Position numbers and translations under genes: made by a program. A stretch of 22,677 nucleotides of DNA from assembly GCA_026260175.1 (NCBI GenBank), contig JAKCWW010003808.1, positions 22,618 to 45,294 on the forward strand, written 5' to 3'. This DNA is from Reticulitermes lucifugus (lineage: Eukaryota > Arthropoda > Insecta > Blattodea > Rhinotermitidae). The stretch's first letter is position 1, and the number at the start of each line of letters is the position of its first letter. Below are positions 1 through 14,000 of this stretch, piece by piece. The notes beneath the pieces are model-generated. The model made no database searches. It saw only the letters and a program-made list of their open reading frames with translations, and had not been told where the DNA came from.

Positions 1-113
1 GCGACCGAAACGATTATGTCAAGGAATTAATTCCAATGACACCATCGGGAATCGAACCCGTGATGTTCCGGTTTGTAGCGTAGTGCCTCAACCAACTACG
101 CCACCGCGCGCCA
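1..113 (-). mobile_element. tRNA-derived SINE head (truncated by window edge)
   Basis: On the minus strand this reads as a tRNA-like head, with an A box TGGCGTAGTTGG at 103-92 and a B box GGTTCGATTCC at 58-48. The following GATGGTGTCATTGG resembles the corresponding part of the SINE at 14837. The low end is cut by the window. It is not called as a tRNA gene because the head runs on into SINE body and acceptor-stem pairing is poor. Confidence 0.7.
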
Positions 114-114
114 C

Positions 115-315
115 CTGTATCTTATGTAGTTACATAAAAATTATGACATATTTTGACCTACATAGGTCATCTTCTAGGTGATGTCTATTTTTAAAAACGC
201 ACAAAATTCAGCATCACATGTAGTAGCTTGCTGTGTTTTTAAAATTTATATCAACTGAAGATGACCTACACAGGTCAAAACATGTCATAATTTTATGTAC
301 CTATTCAAGATACGA
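115..315. mobile_element. foldback element A
   Basis: Near-complete palindrome: the arm at 117-174 matches the reverse complement of 256-313 with few changes, and similarity continues inward around the T/A-rich stretches at 190 and 235. The loop is around 200-225. The right arm carries CTGAAGAT at 255-262, a GACCT/AGGTC stem at 263-267 and 272-276, then AAAAC. It directly abuts the SINE head. Confidence 0.75.
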
Positions 316-1593
316 CAGAGCTTGTTTTGCCGACAAGAAAAAAAAATTTTTCAATTGGAATTTCATGGCTGCATTTAATGAGAATATACATGAAATGAGG
401 ACAAACTGACTTTCCACATTAATATTCACACATCTGCAAGAGACTAGGCAAATTAATTCAAATAATCACACAAATGTTAAGTTAACCCTTACACTGTCAT
501 GTTTTAGTACAAAGGTGCCCTGGGAGACACCACACACCTATATATACATGAGTGTTCATAATACAAAAGGGTTAACTGCTCTGTCATAATTATATAACTT
601 CCAATATTTTCACTATTCTAGATTCCTGATTAAAAACACATTTAATCACAAAAAATCAGCCTACAGCTGTATTTTTATAAGTATAGCTAGGCCTCACATC
701 CAGAAAGAAAGAAAGAAAGAAAGAAAGAATAGTTATCTTTTTGAGACTAAACTTCTGTGTAAGGAAGATGGATGGAAACACACATATCAATCTTGAATAA
801 ACATATTTCCCACATGTTTTATTTTTTATTTTAGGTATCTCATTAGCCTTAACCTTCAGCGTATGGCCTTTCAGATCCTAGGTTTCTGCTGCGGCTGGAG
901 GATGTTCAATTTAAGTGCCCCTATGGGACAATGCTTTCCCTTTTGGATGAAAAAACGTACATCTAATGGGGCAGTGTTCTCCTGTTTGTCCATTATTACT
1001 TATTCTAGACACAAATCTGCTGCTGCAGGGCTGATCATACTACACATATGTCCAAGAGTAGACATAAATAATGCTTCTTTGTACTTCATAGACTGTATCA
1101 AAATATGTGTAGATAATGAGACCTGTATTTTATATTAGGTACCAATTTGCTGTATAATGAATCATTTTTTAAAGAACTTACAGGTCTTGCTTGACCTCCA
1201 AATAAATAAACAACACAATAAATCTTCACGTAAACTACCATTTTTACACTTAACTGAAATTTAATTAAAGTCAGTGGTAAACGTATGTAAAAGAATGCAC
1301 AAAATCATTATGAACCTATTAAATCCAAAAAGTAAGAACTTCAGAACACATTTAAAAGAATACATTTAACCTACAAAATGCAACATTCTTCACTTTAGTT
1401 ATGGCATTATCAGACACAAGTGAATTATAGTCCGTGTATTGTATGTACATATATAATGTATTCAAATCATAATGCTTATGAAGTCTCAAACATAAATTTA
1501 AAAATAATATTCAGGTGAGTATTATTGAACATATCTCCCTGTGATAATACCTTATTTTCACAATCAAATACATTCCAAAACTAGGATACCAAC
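316..1593. other. intron-like stretch, no supported gene
   Basis: AT-rich sequence downstream of the double-Kunitz exon, holding the (GAAA)n run at 703. A 91-codon plus-strand open frame at 863-1138 has no domain I recognise. In another plus frame around 901-963 a short FKCPYGT piece faintly recalls insect chitin-binding domains, but it is stopped at once and is not called. Confidence 0.5.
703..729. repeat. (GAAA)n microsatellite
   Basis: About six to seven perfect GAAA units. Confidence 0.9.
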
Positions 1594-2010
1594 CTTGATC
1601 TTTGAAACTTCCACAGTGCCTTTCACATTGTTCTTCTGACTCAAATCTGTTGGCATTTCCACCACAACCACCATATATAAATGCCTGGCATGCACGTGTA
1701 TTACTGTCATAGTACCAAGCTGTATGTTCTTCTGTGCACGGCCCAGTGTCCACAGGCGTACTGCAGATATCCGTGATAAATTGCGGTGCATGTGTTGTGA
1801 GAATAAGTGTGCCTGGTTCCAGGGATGCAGCAGTACTGCCTGTGATTACTTTACAATGCTCTTCACACTGTTGGTGATCACTGAAGCGATTTGCATTGCC
1901 TTGGCAACCACCATAATCAAACTCATAACAAGCATCTGTACTACGATCATAGTACCATTGGGTGATGCTGCCACTACAAGGACCCACCACTCGAGGTAAA
2001 TCACAAGCAT
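1594..2010 (-). CDS. Ppn: papilin exon: Kunitz domains 8 and 9 in one exon
   Basis: One hundred and thirty-nine codons holding two complete Kunitz domains joined by a linker of about 26 residues rich in Thr, Ser and Ala. Domain 8 has [30 protein letters not shown] and CEEHC with P1 Ser. Domain 9 has [30 protein letters not shown] and CERHC with P1 Thr. Both have six cysteines in standard spacing. The acceptor is tgttcacacag, the donor CAAG|GTTGGT. All other Kunitz domains here have their own exon, so this pair suggests loss of an intron. The phase-1 donor at the low end means the gene continues beyond the window. Confidence 0.92.
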
Positions 2011-5000
2011 CTGTGTGAACATTAAGTATGAATTAGATATCTGTAGCTCACATACTTGTTTTTGTTTATTGTTTAATTAAACAGTTTCAAGCAATTTTGC
2101 TGTGTTGCTTAAGAAGGCTCACAAGAAAAGAACTAATCAAAATAACGCACTAATTTTATTAAAGAATAATTGAGGTATTAAAATAGCCACAGGAGCTCAG
2201 CCCTGCCAGCAATGACCTAACAGAGATGAAGTCACTGGGGAGGGAGGATATTACACAATTATGAGCCTCATAAATTACATAGTGAAGGAAACCAGACTGA
2301 GTTTTAAACATAAGTCTGAGGAACTAGAAATGCACATTGGAGGAGAGAGGCTTTGAAAGTGAGCAACTAAGATGCTAGTGGGAGGATTAAATTAGCAAGT
2401 ATCTTAGAGATACAGGTTATGAAGTTAAAACGTGTTTTGAGATGGTTCTGTTTGATGTCCAGTGGTAAGAACTGGTTGTTAGTCATGATGAAATTTTGGT
2501 CTCATTACTAGGGAGTTAGTGCCTAATTAATTAATTAACCAACAAATTAATGGATGAATGCATAAAGGAATTAATGAACAAACAAAAAAACACCTCCTCA
2601 CCCTGTACGTTACCACATCTCAGTTCACATTCATCCCTTGTTGAGAACTGGTTCTGATTTCCTTGACAGCCTCCATAAAGGAACTGCTTGCACACTCCAT
2701 CGCGACTATCATAAAACCATTTTGCCACTGAGTCAGAACAGGGACCATGGTCATCACGGAGGAAACACCATTCTAAAATTTCACAAATAACCAGTAGAAC
2801 ACATACCAAACAAATATTATCTGAAAAGAATTTTCAGGCAGCAATTCAGTTGTCAGAATGCAACACCTACATAGCACCAAAACCTGTCTGCATGCGTACC
2901 CCTACAAATTCTAATGAACAATTTTCTACACCTCTGAAATGAGTATAGTAACTACCTACAAGTTCATAATTACAATTTTACATGTAATTTCTCCATGACT
3001 GAAAATACGTGCAAGAATAAAGATGGCCCAGGCACAAAATATGGTGGAAAAGTAGCTTTGGAAATTTCTGTTCCCAGCCTCATCAGTTAGTTCTATTCAG
3101 AAGGACTCTGCTGGATTATTAGTCCACATTTTGGTAGTCTGAAGGCTTGTACCATGTATACAAAGTTTTCTAGCTCATTTTCTGAGAGTGGCTGATAAAC
3201 ATAAAAAAATAAATTCTACAGACATGAAATTACAGCATACGATTAATAGTAGGTGATTTGAGGTTTTCATGGCAGTGAGAATTTAGTGTGTCACCTTCTA
3301 AATTGCAATACAATGTTATACTGTATTTGGTAACCAAAATTTTAGAGAAACCTGCTGTCTCCATCTTCACGGTACATTAAAGATGGAGACAACAAGTTTG
3401 TCCGAAACACCAGCAACCACCTCCAAAACTGCACTGTCATAACCCAGAGGATCAAAATCTAAATGATTAGAAATATTCACATGAGACATGAATAACAGTA
3501 AAATCTAATTTTTTTGGCACTGGCTGATTCAGAAATTAACCAGAAATTTACAGGGGCTCATTACATTTCACTACAATGTCTACTGCCAGCATGCAGCACC
3601 TATTCTGAGAATTCAAAGGAAAAGTTGATAAAGAAACACAACGTACAGGGTAAATTTATATAAGCACATAGCTAAGGTAGCAACAGTAAACTGTGCATCC
3701 CAGTGTCTTCTTAGCATTACTTACATAAGTAGCGAGGAAAAGGGAGTAGACAATTTGGCAGGGAAAACAGAAGAGGACATCAAGTGACAAATTAAATGGT
3801 TAGGTCTGTCCAAGAGGTTGATCGGTATGTTAACATACACATTGGGCACAATACTCTAAGACAAATATATATATATATATAAAGGTGATGCCCAGCAACC
3901 CTTTGGTCCCACAGATGCCAGACAGCTTTTACTGTACAATTTAATAACTTTAAGCAGCCTCATACCCAGAATTGAATGCGTCAGGTAAAAGTCTCATTTT
4001 TTAGATGTTTGCTCCCATACATACAATTCACATGTAATATAAAGAATGAAATAATTTTCCACTTAACACCTATGAAGTCCACATTATGACCATCAGAGCT
4101 GAGCAGCTCAGTATACATGTTGGACTCTGTTCATATCTACAGTCCTACCTGTTCTGAACTCTTCTTCAGGTCCTGGTGTGTTGTACCCACTTTCACAGCG
4201 TCGCTGACAGTCTTGCATTGTGCGGAAGTTGTTTTGGTTACCACCACATCCTCCATAGTAGAATGGTGTGCATCGCACATGATATGAATCGTAGTACCAT
4301 CGCTCCGTGTAATTGTGGCATTCCCCAGATGCAGCAGGCAGTAAGCACAAATCTTGTTCTGCAAGAATAGTGAAAAAAAATTAAAGTTTTACAACTAGTG
4401 TGTGGGTTCTAAAAAATACTACTCATTATTGGTGAACTTCATGTATTGTATTGTATTTCATCCATAAATCATTACAGAATGATATTGGACATGTCCAGAG
4501 GGTAGTTACAGTACACAGTATAGGAATTACAGTAAAAGCAAACAAACATGTAAATCTGATATAATTACATACATGTACAGGACCACACAAGACACTGATT
4601 AACATAGTACACAAAAGAAAGCACTGGCACTTACAATATAGAGATACATCTTTAACCCAGTTCCCACAAATTAGGAGTCAACTGTCATAAATTCTTCCAC
4701 CGAATAAAAACTCTTTTCAAGTAGGAAGTTTTTAAGTATCTGCTTGAATTTTATTATGGACTTAACACTTTTAATTTCGCTAGGTAGTTTGTTATAAACA
4801 AGCACACCGTTGTAAGCAATACTCTGATCGAATAGTTTGGTGTTGTGGCCTGTAATGAATACATCTGACTTGGTCCTTGTATCATAGTGTTTCCTTGCAT
4901 AACTGCCCCAATTCTTTTCATCATATTTTACATTAAAATAAGGGTGGGTGTGATTTTACTCTCATGAAAGAAAGCGGTCATAAAATAATGGAATTTTACA

Positions 5001-8000
5001 ATACTGTATTTGGTTTCTATATAAACTGGTATATACAATAAAAATACTATTTATTTCTCATGACTTGATAAAGTATTCCTATTTTGCATTTAGGTTTCCA
5101 CAAAGGTTGATGGTGCAATGTTCCCTACAGTTTTTTCTTTAAGTAATTCTGACACAGTCTTGTGACATGTAGTGCCATGATTATACATATGTTAATGTCT
5201 TCCTTTCCTTCTTTATTGGGTTCTCATGGTGGAAATTCTTGAGTTCTGAATACCTGAAACTTGAGCAAGAGTATTTTTATTATCTTCTTTGCAGTCCTTA
5301 AGAAGGCGACAATAATAAACAATCACGAGGAAAGATGCAGTAACTGTTGTTACTAAGAATATGTACTAAGTACGAAACGTATGAGAAATGGTGCTTGGAC
5401 AATTTTAATGCGTTGTTTTGTGACACAGTAAATTGAAATCCCTGGTGACTTTGTCTAATGCATATATAAGTAGACAAAATTTGAGTCTCCAATACTACAA
5501 TAATTTTGACTAAAAACTGAGTATTTCTTGCATGAAATCAGATCAGTCCATGGAGCAAGGGTGGGTGTGAAAACGGAAGGGAGATTGCAGAAGAAACCTC
5601 AATACACACCATGTGGAACTAAACGATGGATAATTATGTGGCACAAAAAATTCTTTTATTTTGCATGGTGGGGTAGTTACACAATGGAAAAAATTATGGT
5701 ACATGAGAAAATACAGTATGCAACCAAATTTCAAACCTGTATTTTCCTCCTGGCTATAAAAAATATGAGAAAACAAAAGATTGTTTAAAATTATATTACA
5801 TTAAAAAATAGAACAAATTTCATATTTATTGTTTACTTTCATTTACAGCCTTTTCTCCTGAAGGTTCATTCTGTTGGACTTTCACACAAAAATCATGCAC
5901 TTCATGCACTGCACCTAGTAAATGTGCTCATGCATTCATTCTTTTGGGTTAATAAGTTCAGAAGTAATACAAGTTGGACTTGCAGCAAGCACATATAATG
6001 AGAAACATGGTTCAGTACATAAACAAAACAAAGTAACATATTTAGGCCAAAAAAAGAGGCTAAGATATGAAAAAATAAACTGCATGCAATAAAAGCTTCA
6101 TTTCGTTATATGCTTCAGATAATAAACTGCACATGTAACCAGGCTGGCTCCTGCAGGCCAAAAAAGTACTTTAATTTAGGTGTTACTTCTGTGTAAAAAT
6201 AAATTCTATATTTAGAGGCAAAAATACAAAATTATGCCACACTCCAATCCTTTAGATTAAATGCTAAATATGCTTAGTCTTTTCTGCTTATTTTCACTGT
6301 TGAAATTAAAATATATAGAGAATTATTGGACATTAAGATATATATCATGCAGATATTAAACTTTACAGACCAAACATTAATTGCACAAATTCCATCACCT
6401 GTTTTACATAATCACTTTTCTTGGCAATTCATTAAGGCAAGTTGACTATTAAGCTTAAAAAATATGTCAATGACAGTACAGTCCTAACCCACTTCAGCCA
6501 CTACAATACATAAAGAGTAGTAACAATTGAGAAACTCACCCACTTTAGACGGGCAATCAGTTTCACATGCCTCCTGAGTCTCAAACCTGTTATCATTTCC
6601 TTCACAACCACTGTAATAGAATGGCATGCACTTGTTTTCTGAAGCATCGAAGAACCATCGAGGTAGGCGCTCAGTACAATTTCCCTGATCCCGTGGTAAT
6701 GCACAATAATCTGCCAGTAAGCAACACACAATCAACCATCTACAACTAAAGTAACTAAAGGACATGCAAGGAATGCAGAAGACCACAGGACATGCAAAGG
6801 AAGGATATAACACACGGTGATGTTCAACTGTGAAAATGTCAGCTACAGCCAAGGCCCAGACCTCATTTGAAATTCACAAATTAGTCTTGTTCCTTATGTA
6901 AAAGTATTCAGATGAGTGTACTGTCATAAGAATTGAGATTCTGACATTTCCTCAATGTTTAGAACCCCACTGATTATTTACTGTCTGAGGGATTGCACAT
7001 GCACTGATAAGTGATTTCAAAAGGACACATTACTAGATGTATGTCATGATGTCAAATGCATTAATCATTTATGTTATTCAACTATTACAATTAAGTGAGA
7101 CCCAGTCTGTGGAAATACTGTCTGTGGGTTCTGAGGTTTTCACAGCAGTGTAGCTGAGGATTCTGTTCTTCTGGGACATGATGCTGCGTCAGTGGGTAAT
7201 CGGATCCCAGTATTTCTAGGCAATGTAATGGCCTCACCTTCAGGGGTCGTAACGTCCAAGCAGACATTCTGAGGCCACTACATTGCCTCAAACCATTGGG
7301 ATGCAACTGCCCACTGACAGAGAAACAGAATCCTAAAAATACTCTCTACTTTAGAAGCTGAAGTTAAGCTGTATAATGAAATATAACATCCCTGTAAACC
7401 TCTAGATTAAGTGTGTGGGTAACCAAGATTCCATAAATGAATTATAAAGATATTTCCATGAGTGTACCCATGTGATACACTATTTTATAAACATATGTTA
7501 AAGATTGAAGTGTTCTGGGATGGTACACTGTGTTAACTGGCAAAGAGATTCTGGCATTTTGAAGAACCTTAGTCCCTCATATATTTACCAGTAAACAGAG
7601 CATAACATTCCAGAAGACTTGAATCTTCAGTAGTACTGTTGTGGGAACCTCAAATCTCACACACACATACACCACATTATGGTAATGACTCTTTCAAATG
7701 TACCACACAAAGAGACAGCTTGAATTCTTCTTCAATTTCATTAGTACTCATAAGAGGTTAGCTAATGTATAAAATGTGTTGTCATAGTGGTGAATAAGAC
7801 TGTGGCCTTCTCTGGTATGTGACACCATGTAGCTGATGGCTGGTTATGGCTGTTTTGGAAAAATGCACTGCCTCCATCTTCAGGGTTCAACACCACAGTA
7901 CCCTAACAGATGTGATCCTGTTTTAAACAAGGTACTTAAATGTGTTAAAAGGACTGAGGATATGAGGTAGGGAGGACAACATCTCAGATGTTACATATCT

Positions 8001-11000
8001 TGTCAAGACTCATCACATTACACCAACATATTCCCTGAACATGCAAAAGAAATTATAATTCAGTACACATAATTAAAATATAATATCCTTACAAGGCACA
8101 TAAAACGTTTCAAACTCACTGATGCTGTTTATATTAGTGTCCCTAACTATACTCAAACATGGTAATATCGATCTGTTTTTGGATGCTGGCAACATGTGTA
8201 AGTGGGCTGTGTTGCTGACGTCTCAAGACGAATATGCTGCCTCCATCTTCAGGGTTCAAGAGTGTATGAAGGGAATGTGGTTCATGTACAGGCAGGTGTG
8301 GTCCTCTGAGACACACATGAGAGGGGGCAGCTAGTACTGAAGCTTACTAGCACTTATTGACCATGAACATAGAGGCAGCATATCCATGTGAAACATCAAC
8401 AATACAGCCTGCTTCCATGACATGCCAAAACACGATGACTCATAAATAACACAAATCATGCAAAAGCTTAAAAATCAGTTACAACAATCCAACCTGTCCA
8501 TGCTAAACAAAGGGATAGAACTGTTTCTGTCATGTCATGCTATCCAGATCATACATGGAACACATGCTTATAGAATTATGTAATCAGCAGCCACTGACCC
8601 AACCACACACACTGAGAAGATACCTATAATACAAACATGTTATAAATTCAATAGTTGGGTAAAATATACATTTTTAAAATCCACTTAAAAATTACATTTA
8701 TGTAAACCTTGTATTATATTTCCTATGTATAGCAATTTAAAATTTAAAATTAGAACACACCCTGTCAATCACACATGGTGATGGAAACCAAGTGGATTTT
8801 AATAAAAGTATTCTGAATGGTGAGAAATACAAAGAATGTATTTACAACACATTTGATAATTTATGATAATTCTTGTCAGTTCACTGACAAATAAATAAGC
8901 AACACATAGCAAACTTATGAGAAGACCTCAACCAACAGATTCATCAACCGTCACCTATTAAAGTGGTTAGAACATGTATGTACAATCCACAAAGCAATGG
9001 GTCACCATCTCAAATGCAGAAACGATACCAGAGCACTGAAAATGAGAAACCATAGTTGCCCGTAAATGCAAAGTACTAGAACATGTGTACCTCATGTGTA
9101 CAAATAAGTTGCTGCATAAAATATTAGTGCATAAGATGCACATGAATAGCCCAAAGGCAGGACCATGCACTACTACCATTATATACATTGTACAACAGAA
9201 CAGGAATCACGGTGAAGCAACCTACAAACATCGACTCCATTCTCTTTAGATATTACACAAAAAAATGGTAAACTGTGAAGCATTTGATTAACAGAACTGC
9301 TCATAATGAAGCAGAAATATGAATAATTATTAGGGGCTGTACTTTGTATTATTTCTCCCTTCTCCACTTCCTGCTATCTGTAGTTTCCACAATATCTGCT
9401 TTAAATTAACAAAGTATAGTATATTGTCTAAAACAAAGTTTTTGTATGCAAGTGTTCCTATCACATTTATATACCTAATCATACCCCTGAAGATGGTACC
9501 TTTTGAGAAATTTCTTCAGAACAAAAATCTGGTTGGTACCTGTATCTTAAAAAGGAAGTCACACACAATTCTTTGCATTAACAATTGTACATTTCAAGCA
9601 TTTGATTTCTCAACTCTATAAATAATTATTGTCTAAAAACATTGCACATTAAAAGTTACAGAACACAGGATAAGCTAACCAAACTAATTTCTCAGAAGAA
9701 ACTGAAGGTGACAGCAGAAAGTATTGTCAAATTTTGTATTTAATGAAGACTACAGTACCTGTTATACACGTCTGAATATATGTTGAAATGAATTAGCTCA
9801 AGTACAGTATTTATGTCCTTTAATTCTTTTAAAACTTGTTGTTATAGAACTAATTGATTTTCAAGATCTGCGCTCTTCTGAGATATTACACAGCGTCGTG
9901 TGGTAATTGTTTACCGACATTTCATGACAACATATTGGTCCCATCTTCAAGGGACCGATATGTTGTCCTGAAACGTCGGTAAACAATTACCACACGATGC
10001 TGCGTAATATCCCAGAAGGGCACAGATCTCATCAACATCGCATTGGAAGCCTAAAATCAAGGTTAAAACTGATTTTCAAGATCGATAAAGGGAACTGTGC
10101 AACAAATACACCCTTCTCCCACCTAAGATTCCTGCGACTCAAGTTAAAAATAAAATAAGGATTTATTTAGCAACAATTTCAAAAGAGAAAAAGGTTCTCA
10201 CTATTTATTTACAACAAACTGAATTCTTAAAACTCTCCCCTTTACTGTGCCCAACTATAGGTATCAAAGTTTAAGTGTGCGAAAATACTTGATTATTGAT
10301 ATTGTCAATTCATTCTTAGAATATTTAAAGATGCTGTGTCATATAGTGTTCAGTGTGATGGAATGACAACTGTGAATGGTGAGACAATAATCAGTTGGAA
10401 GGGCTCATTTCAAAGCACAATCTCAAACTCTGCCTGGACAGAATGAGGAAAGACATGTATAGCAGTAACCTGAACATTACAGGCCATACTTATTGTCCAC
10501 AGGTACTGCGTAAATGTTAAGTGTGACACCGTAATGAAATGGGAAGGTTTACAGCTATCACTAAGAAGTCTGCAGACTCTGTACAGCCACCTAATAATCA
10601 TACAAGCGCAAAAATGCCATTCCATGCACAGCTTCTGAATGAGTCCAGTGACTCACATATTTACATAAAATAATTTGCAAGTCCTAGGCACCAACAGAAG
10701 GCAATACCCACTGAAGAACAGAAGACCATGACACATTCAATACCTCTGAAATTTGCATGACTTGAAACGTGGCATTTGCTCTTGCACTCCGCTTCAGTTT
10801 TGAACCTGTTTTCATTGCCTTGACAACCCCCATACATGAACTGTTTGCAACTTTTCTCTGTGGCATCATAGTACCAGCGAAGAATAGCACCTGGGCAAGG
10901 ACCCATGTCCTTAGGAAGAGCACAATTATCCATTACTGCTGAAACAAAGTATGTGGTGAAGAGGAAAACAAACTGGCATGCTGCTGGTTATTCTCTCCTT

Positions 11001-14000
11001 CACACAATCCCGTAACAAATGTGATCAGTTTAAGATTGAATATAGTTACTGTTTCTTGGTGCATTCACAACATATGTAGCAAAAGTGCACCTATCTGTTA
11101 CACCATGTCTGTCTGTTTGTCTGTCCGTTTGTTTATCCACATGTAACACCATCCAAAATTGTAAAAGCATGAACACAGCAAATGTGTCAGATATTTTAAT
11201 GCTGTGTGCTCCTTTCCCAGCTTCTTCTATTAAATATAACTGCAGTGAAAAGAACCATAAAAAGAATAATGATGACTAATAATACCAATAGTAATGAAGA
11301 TAATGATGGTGATGACAACGATAAGGGTGGTGGTGGTGTTTTTACTGAATGTGATTACCATCATGGTCATCATAATCATCAATAATGACAACATAAACAC
11401 CATCACATCATCATCCCTGACACCACCACTGTCACTGTAGTAGCAATTGTGCTGTATCAGACAGTATTATTTTGTTGTAAGCAATAACCATGAATTATTC
11501 ATGGAGAGGCAGCAAATTTTCCCTGCAGATTCTGTTAGGAGAAATCTTCCTATTAACAATTCGTCTACTAAGGAAGCGTGTAAACAGCAGTAGAACTCTT
11601 GAGATAAAAGTAACTAAATAGTTTAAAAAGCTTAGTAAAGCTACGCTCTTGAAAACACTATGACTGAAGGTTAAATCCTCTTTACGTTAATATGCTTATA
11701 ATAAATAAAACAATCCTAATATCCTAAACTGTTCATATCTATTTTTATTCTTATTGAATGTTTTTAGTCCATTAATTTTCAGTAATAGTTTTTCGAGGAT
11801 TTTTTTATTTTGTTTGAGTACAAAGTTTTGTTTAATGATCCAAGGTTGAAAATACCAATAAAAGGAAAACTCAGTGTATGTCGAGGGTTTCTGAAACTGC
11901 ACAATAGGATGAATGTGGAATAATTATATCAGCTAAGTGATGCATACAAATTCTGAATAACAGGCTGGGGGGACCGGAAGCACATTACAATTAAGGTAAT
12001 GGTAAAGGTAAAAGGTAAAGTTCTCCCTAGAAAGGGCCATGAAGGCCTAACGGGGAAGTAGAGGTACAGCTGTACTCTTTCTTTAACCCTGGCACTAGAT
12101 GAGGGTAGGTGGTCAACTCCACACCCCGGCCACTTTACCCCCGGGAAAGAGACCCGGTACCCATTGTATAGGAGGCTGGGTGGGCCCCAGGGCTGGTCTG
12201 GACAGCTGCGGAAAATCTCACCCCCTCCAGGATTCAATCCCTAGACCGTCCAGCCCGTAGCGAGTAACTATCATTACAATTATCACAGATATTAATATTG
12301 CTAATTATCAGTAAATCACCCTGCAGGATAATACTAAACACTGTATTAAAAAAATGAACGAACATTCCGGTAATAAATAATCCTTCATCTATCAACAGAA
12401 TAAAAATTCAAATTAGCCATAAATTTTTCAGTGAAAATTGGGGTAAATCTTGGATGACTGAGATATTGAAACTTGTAACACATAACTGACCAGATATCAC
12501 TGAGTCACTGTATCCAGCCCAGGTAATTTAAACTGCAAGACAAAGAAAGTGGCATAGATAAAGGGTAAGAAAAAACAGATATGATTTTACATACAATAAA
12601 ATGTGGGTAATCCACGAACCTAACCTAACACAAATTACAGAAAATAAATATAAGTAAATAAATAAGTGGCAGATGGTAAGTCATGGTGACTTGTAAGTGG
12701 TGGTGGATGATAAGTACTGGTGGGTGGTAAGTGGTAGTAGGTGGTAAGTGGTGGTGGGTGGTAAGTGGTAGCTGGAGGTAAGTGGTGGTGGGTGGTAAAA
12801 ATTTGGTGGTGGTAATAAGTAGTAGTGTGTGCAAGTGGTGGTGGGTGGTAAGTGATGGTGCATGGTAAGTGTAAGTGGATGGTAAGTGATGGCATTGTTA
12901 GGTGGTGGTTGAGGTTGGTGTAATTAAATTACAGAATGATACAGATGGAGGCTGATATGCGTACTAACAGCATCGACAGCATCTGGCTGCACATCAAGCC
13001 TTCCCTTCTATTACACAGCAGAAGAAAACTTCTCTTGAGCCGTTACTTTGGCAGATAATATTACAGGATAGCATTACTGGCAGTAAAGGTCTCAGCAGCT
13101 CACTGGTACTGACAACGATAATCTTGGCTTAAGACAAGTTAAAGTCCATACATATAATGCTACAAAGATTTCTAGTCTATTGTATATTAAGTAAGTTATT
13201 GAGTAATTTAACATTTACCTCGACTTCTGCCGGGCTGCAAGCACTGATGTTGACACTCTGACTCTGTGAGGAAGTTATTCCTGTTACCATGGCAGCCACC
13301 AAAAGCGAACTCCCGACACATGCGCAGATCTTGGTCATAATACCAGCGAGAGAAGTTCCCACGACAGGGTCCCACAGTCTTGGGTTGTTCACACACATCT
13401 GGGGTGTACAGAATACTGCATTGATTTTCCAGTTCCTCAGTCAAAGTGAATACCATACAAAAACATGGAATTGAAACAGTTTGTCCCTCCCTCACCCCCC
13501 AATTTTTCCATTTCTTAAAAATAATATGATCTGTACAGATGTGTTATCATAAGATTCTAACTAAGAAGAAAATTTTAATAAATAGTTTTCCCACAATACT
13601 ACACTGCAGAAAGCAGAGTTCAGTAATTCACTGACCCCATCTAGGCATGAAATTGAGAATTTTAGACTCACAGGGAAAGAATGACATTTAAGTAATGAAA
13701 CATAGGAAATTAAAGTCTAGTAGGATACAAAAAGCTGTGTACCTGTAATGAAGAACTGCATAATTGGTACTGTATACCAAATTTTATTTGGGTGTAATAA
13801 AGACTTAGGTGTAGATGAGAGAATAATATTAAAAAAACTTTAAAATTAAATAATATTAAAAAAGACTATGAAGATGTGGTTGAATTAAAATGGCTCAGTA
13901 TAGTGTCCCTTAGCAGACTCCTGTCAACATGGCCACAAACACTCTCCGGTTCCACTAATGCATGGAATTTTGTTTTTACAAAGAGAGAAACTACAAACTT

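Noticed and set aside
48-103. tRNA gene on the minus strand
   Set aside because: A and B boxes are good, but the sequence runs on into a SINE body shared with 14837 and acceptor-stem pairing is not clear.
863-1138. 91-codon plus open frame, and a faint chitin-binding-like FKCPYGT piece in another frame
   Set aside because: No full domain, too few cysteines, and an early stop in the suggestive frame.
2773-2809. Hydrophobic [12 protein letters not shown] as a signal peptide
   Set aside because: It sits before the acceptor of an internal exon; papilin's signal peptide must be far upstream.
4527-4540. TACAGTAAAAGC as another pogo-like element end
   Set aside because: Similarity stops after about 12 nt and no partner end is near.
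5528-5788. 86-codon plus open frame
   Set aside because: No recognised motif and an overlapping open frame of similar length on the other strand; probably chance.
9484-9520. CCTGAAGATGG followed by GAGAAATTTC as another hammerhead-like core
   Set aside because: The bases between the two boxes do not form a stem and no foldback arms surround it.
12625-12895. Thr/Pro/His-rich minus open frames
   Set aside because: They are translations of the 17-bp minisatellite in three frames.
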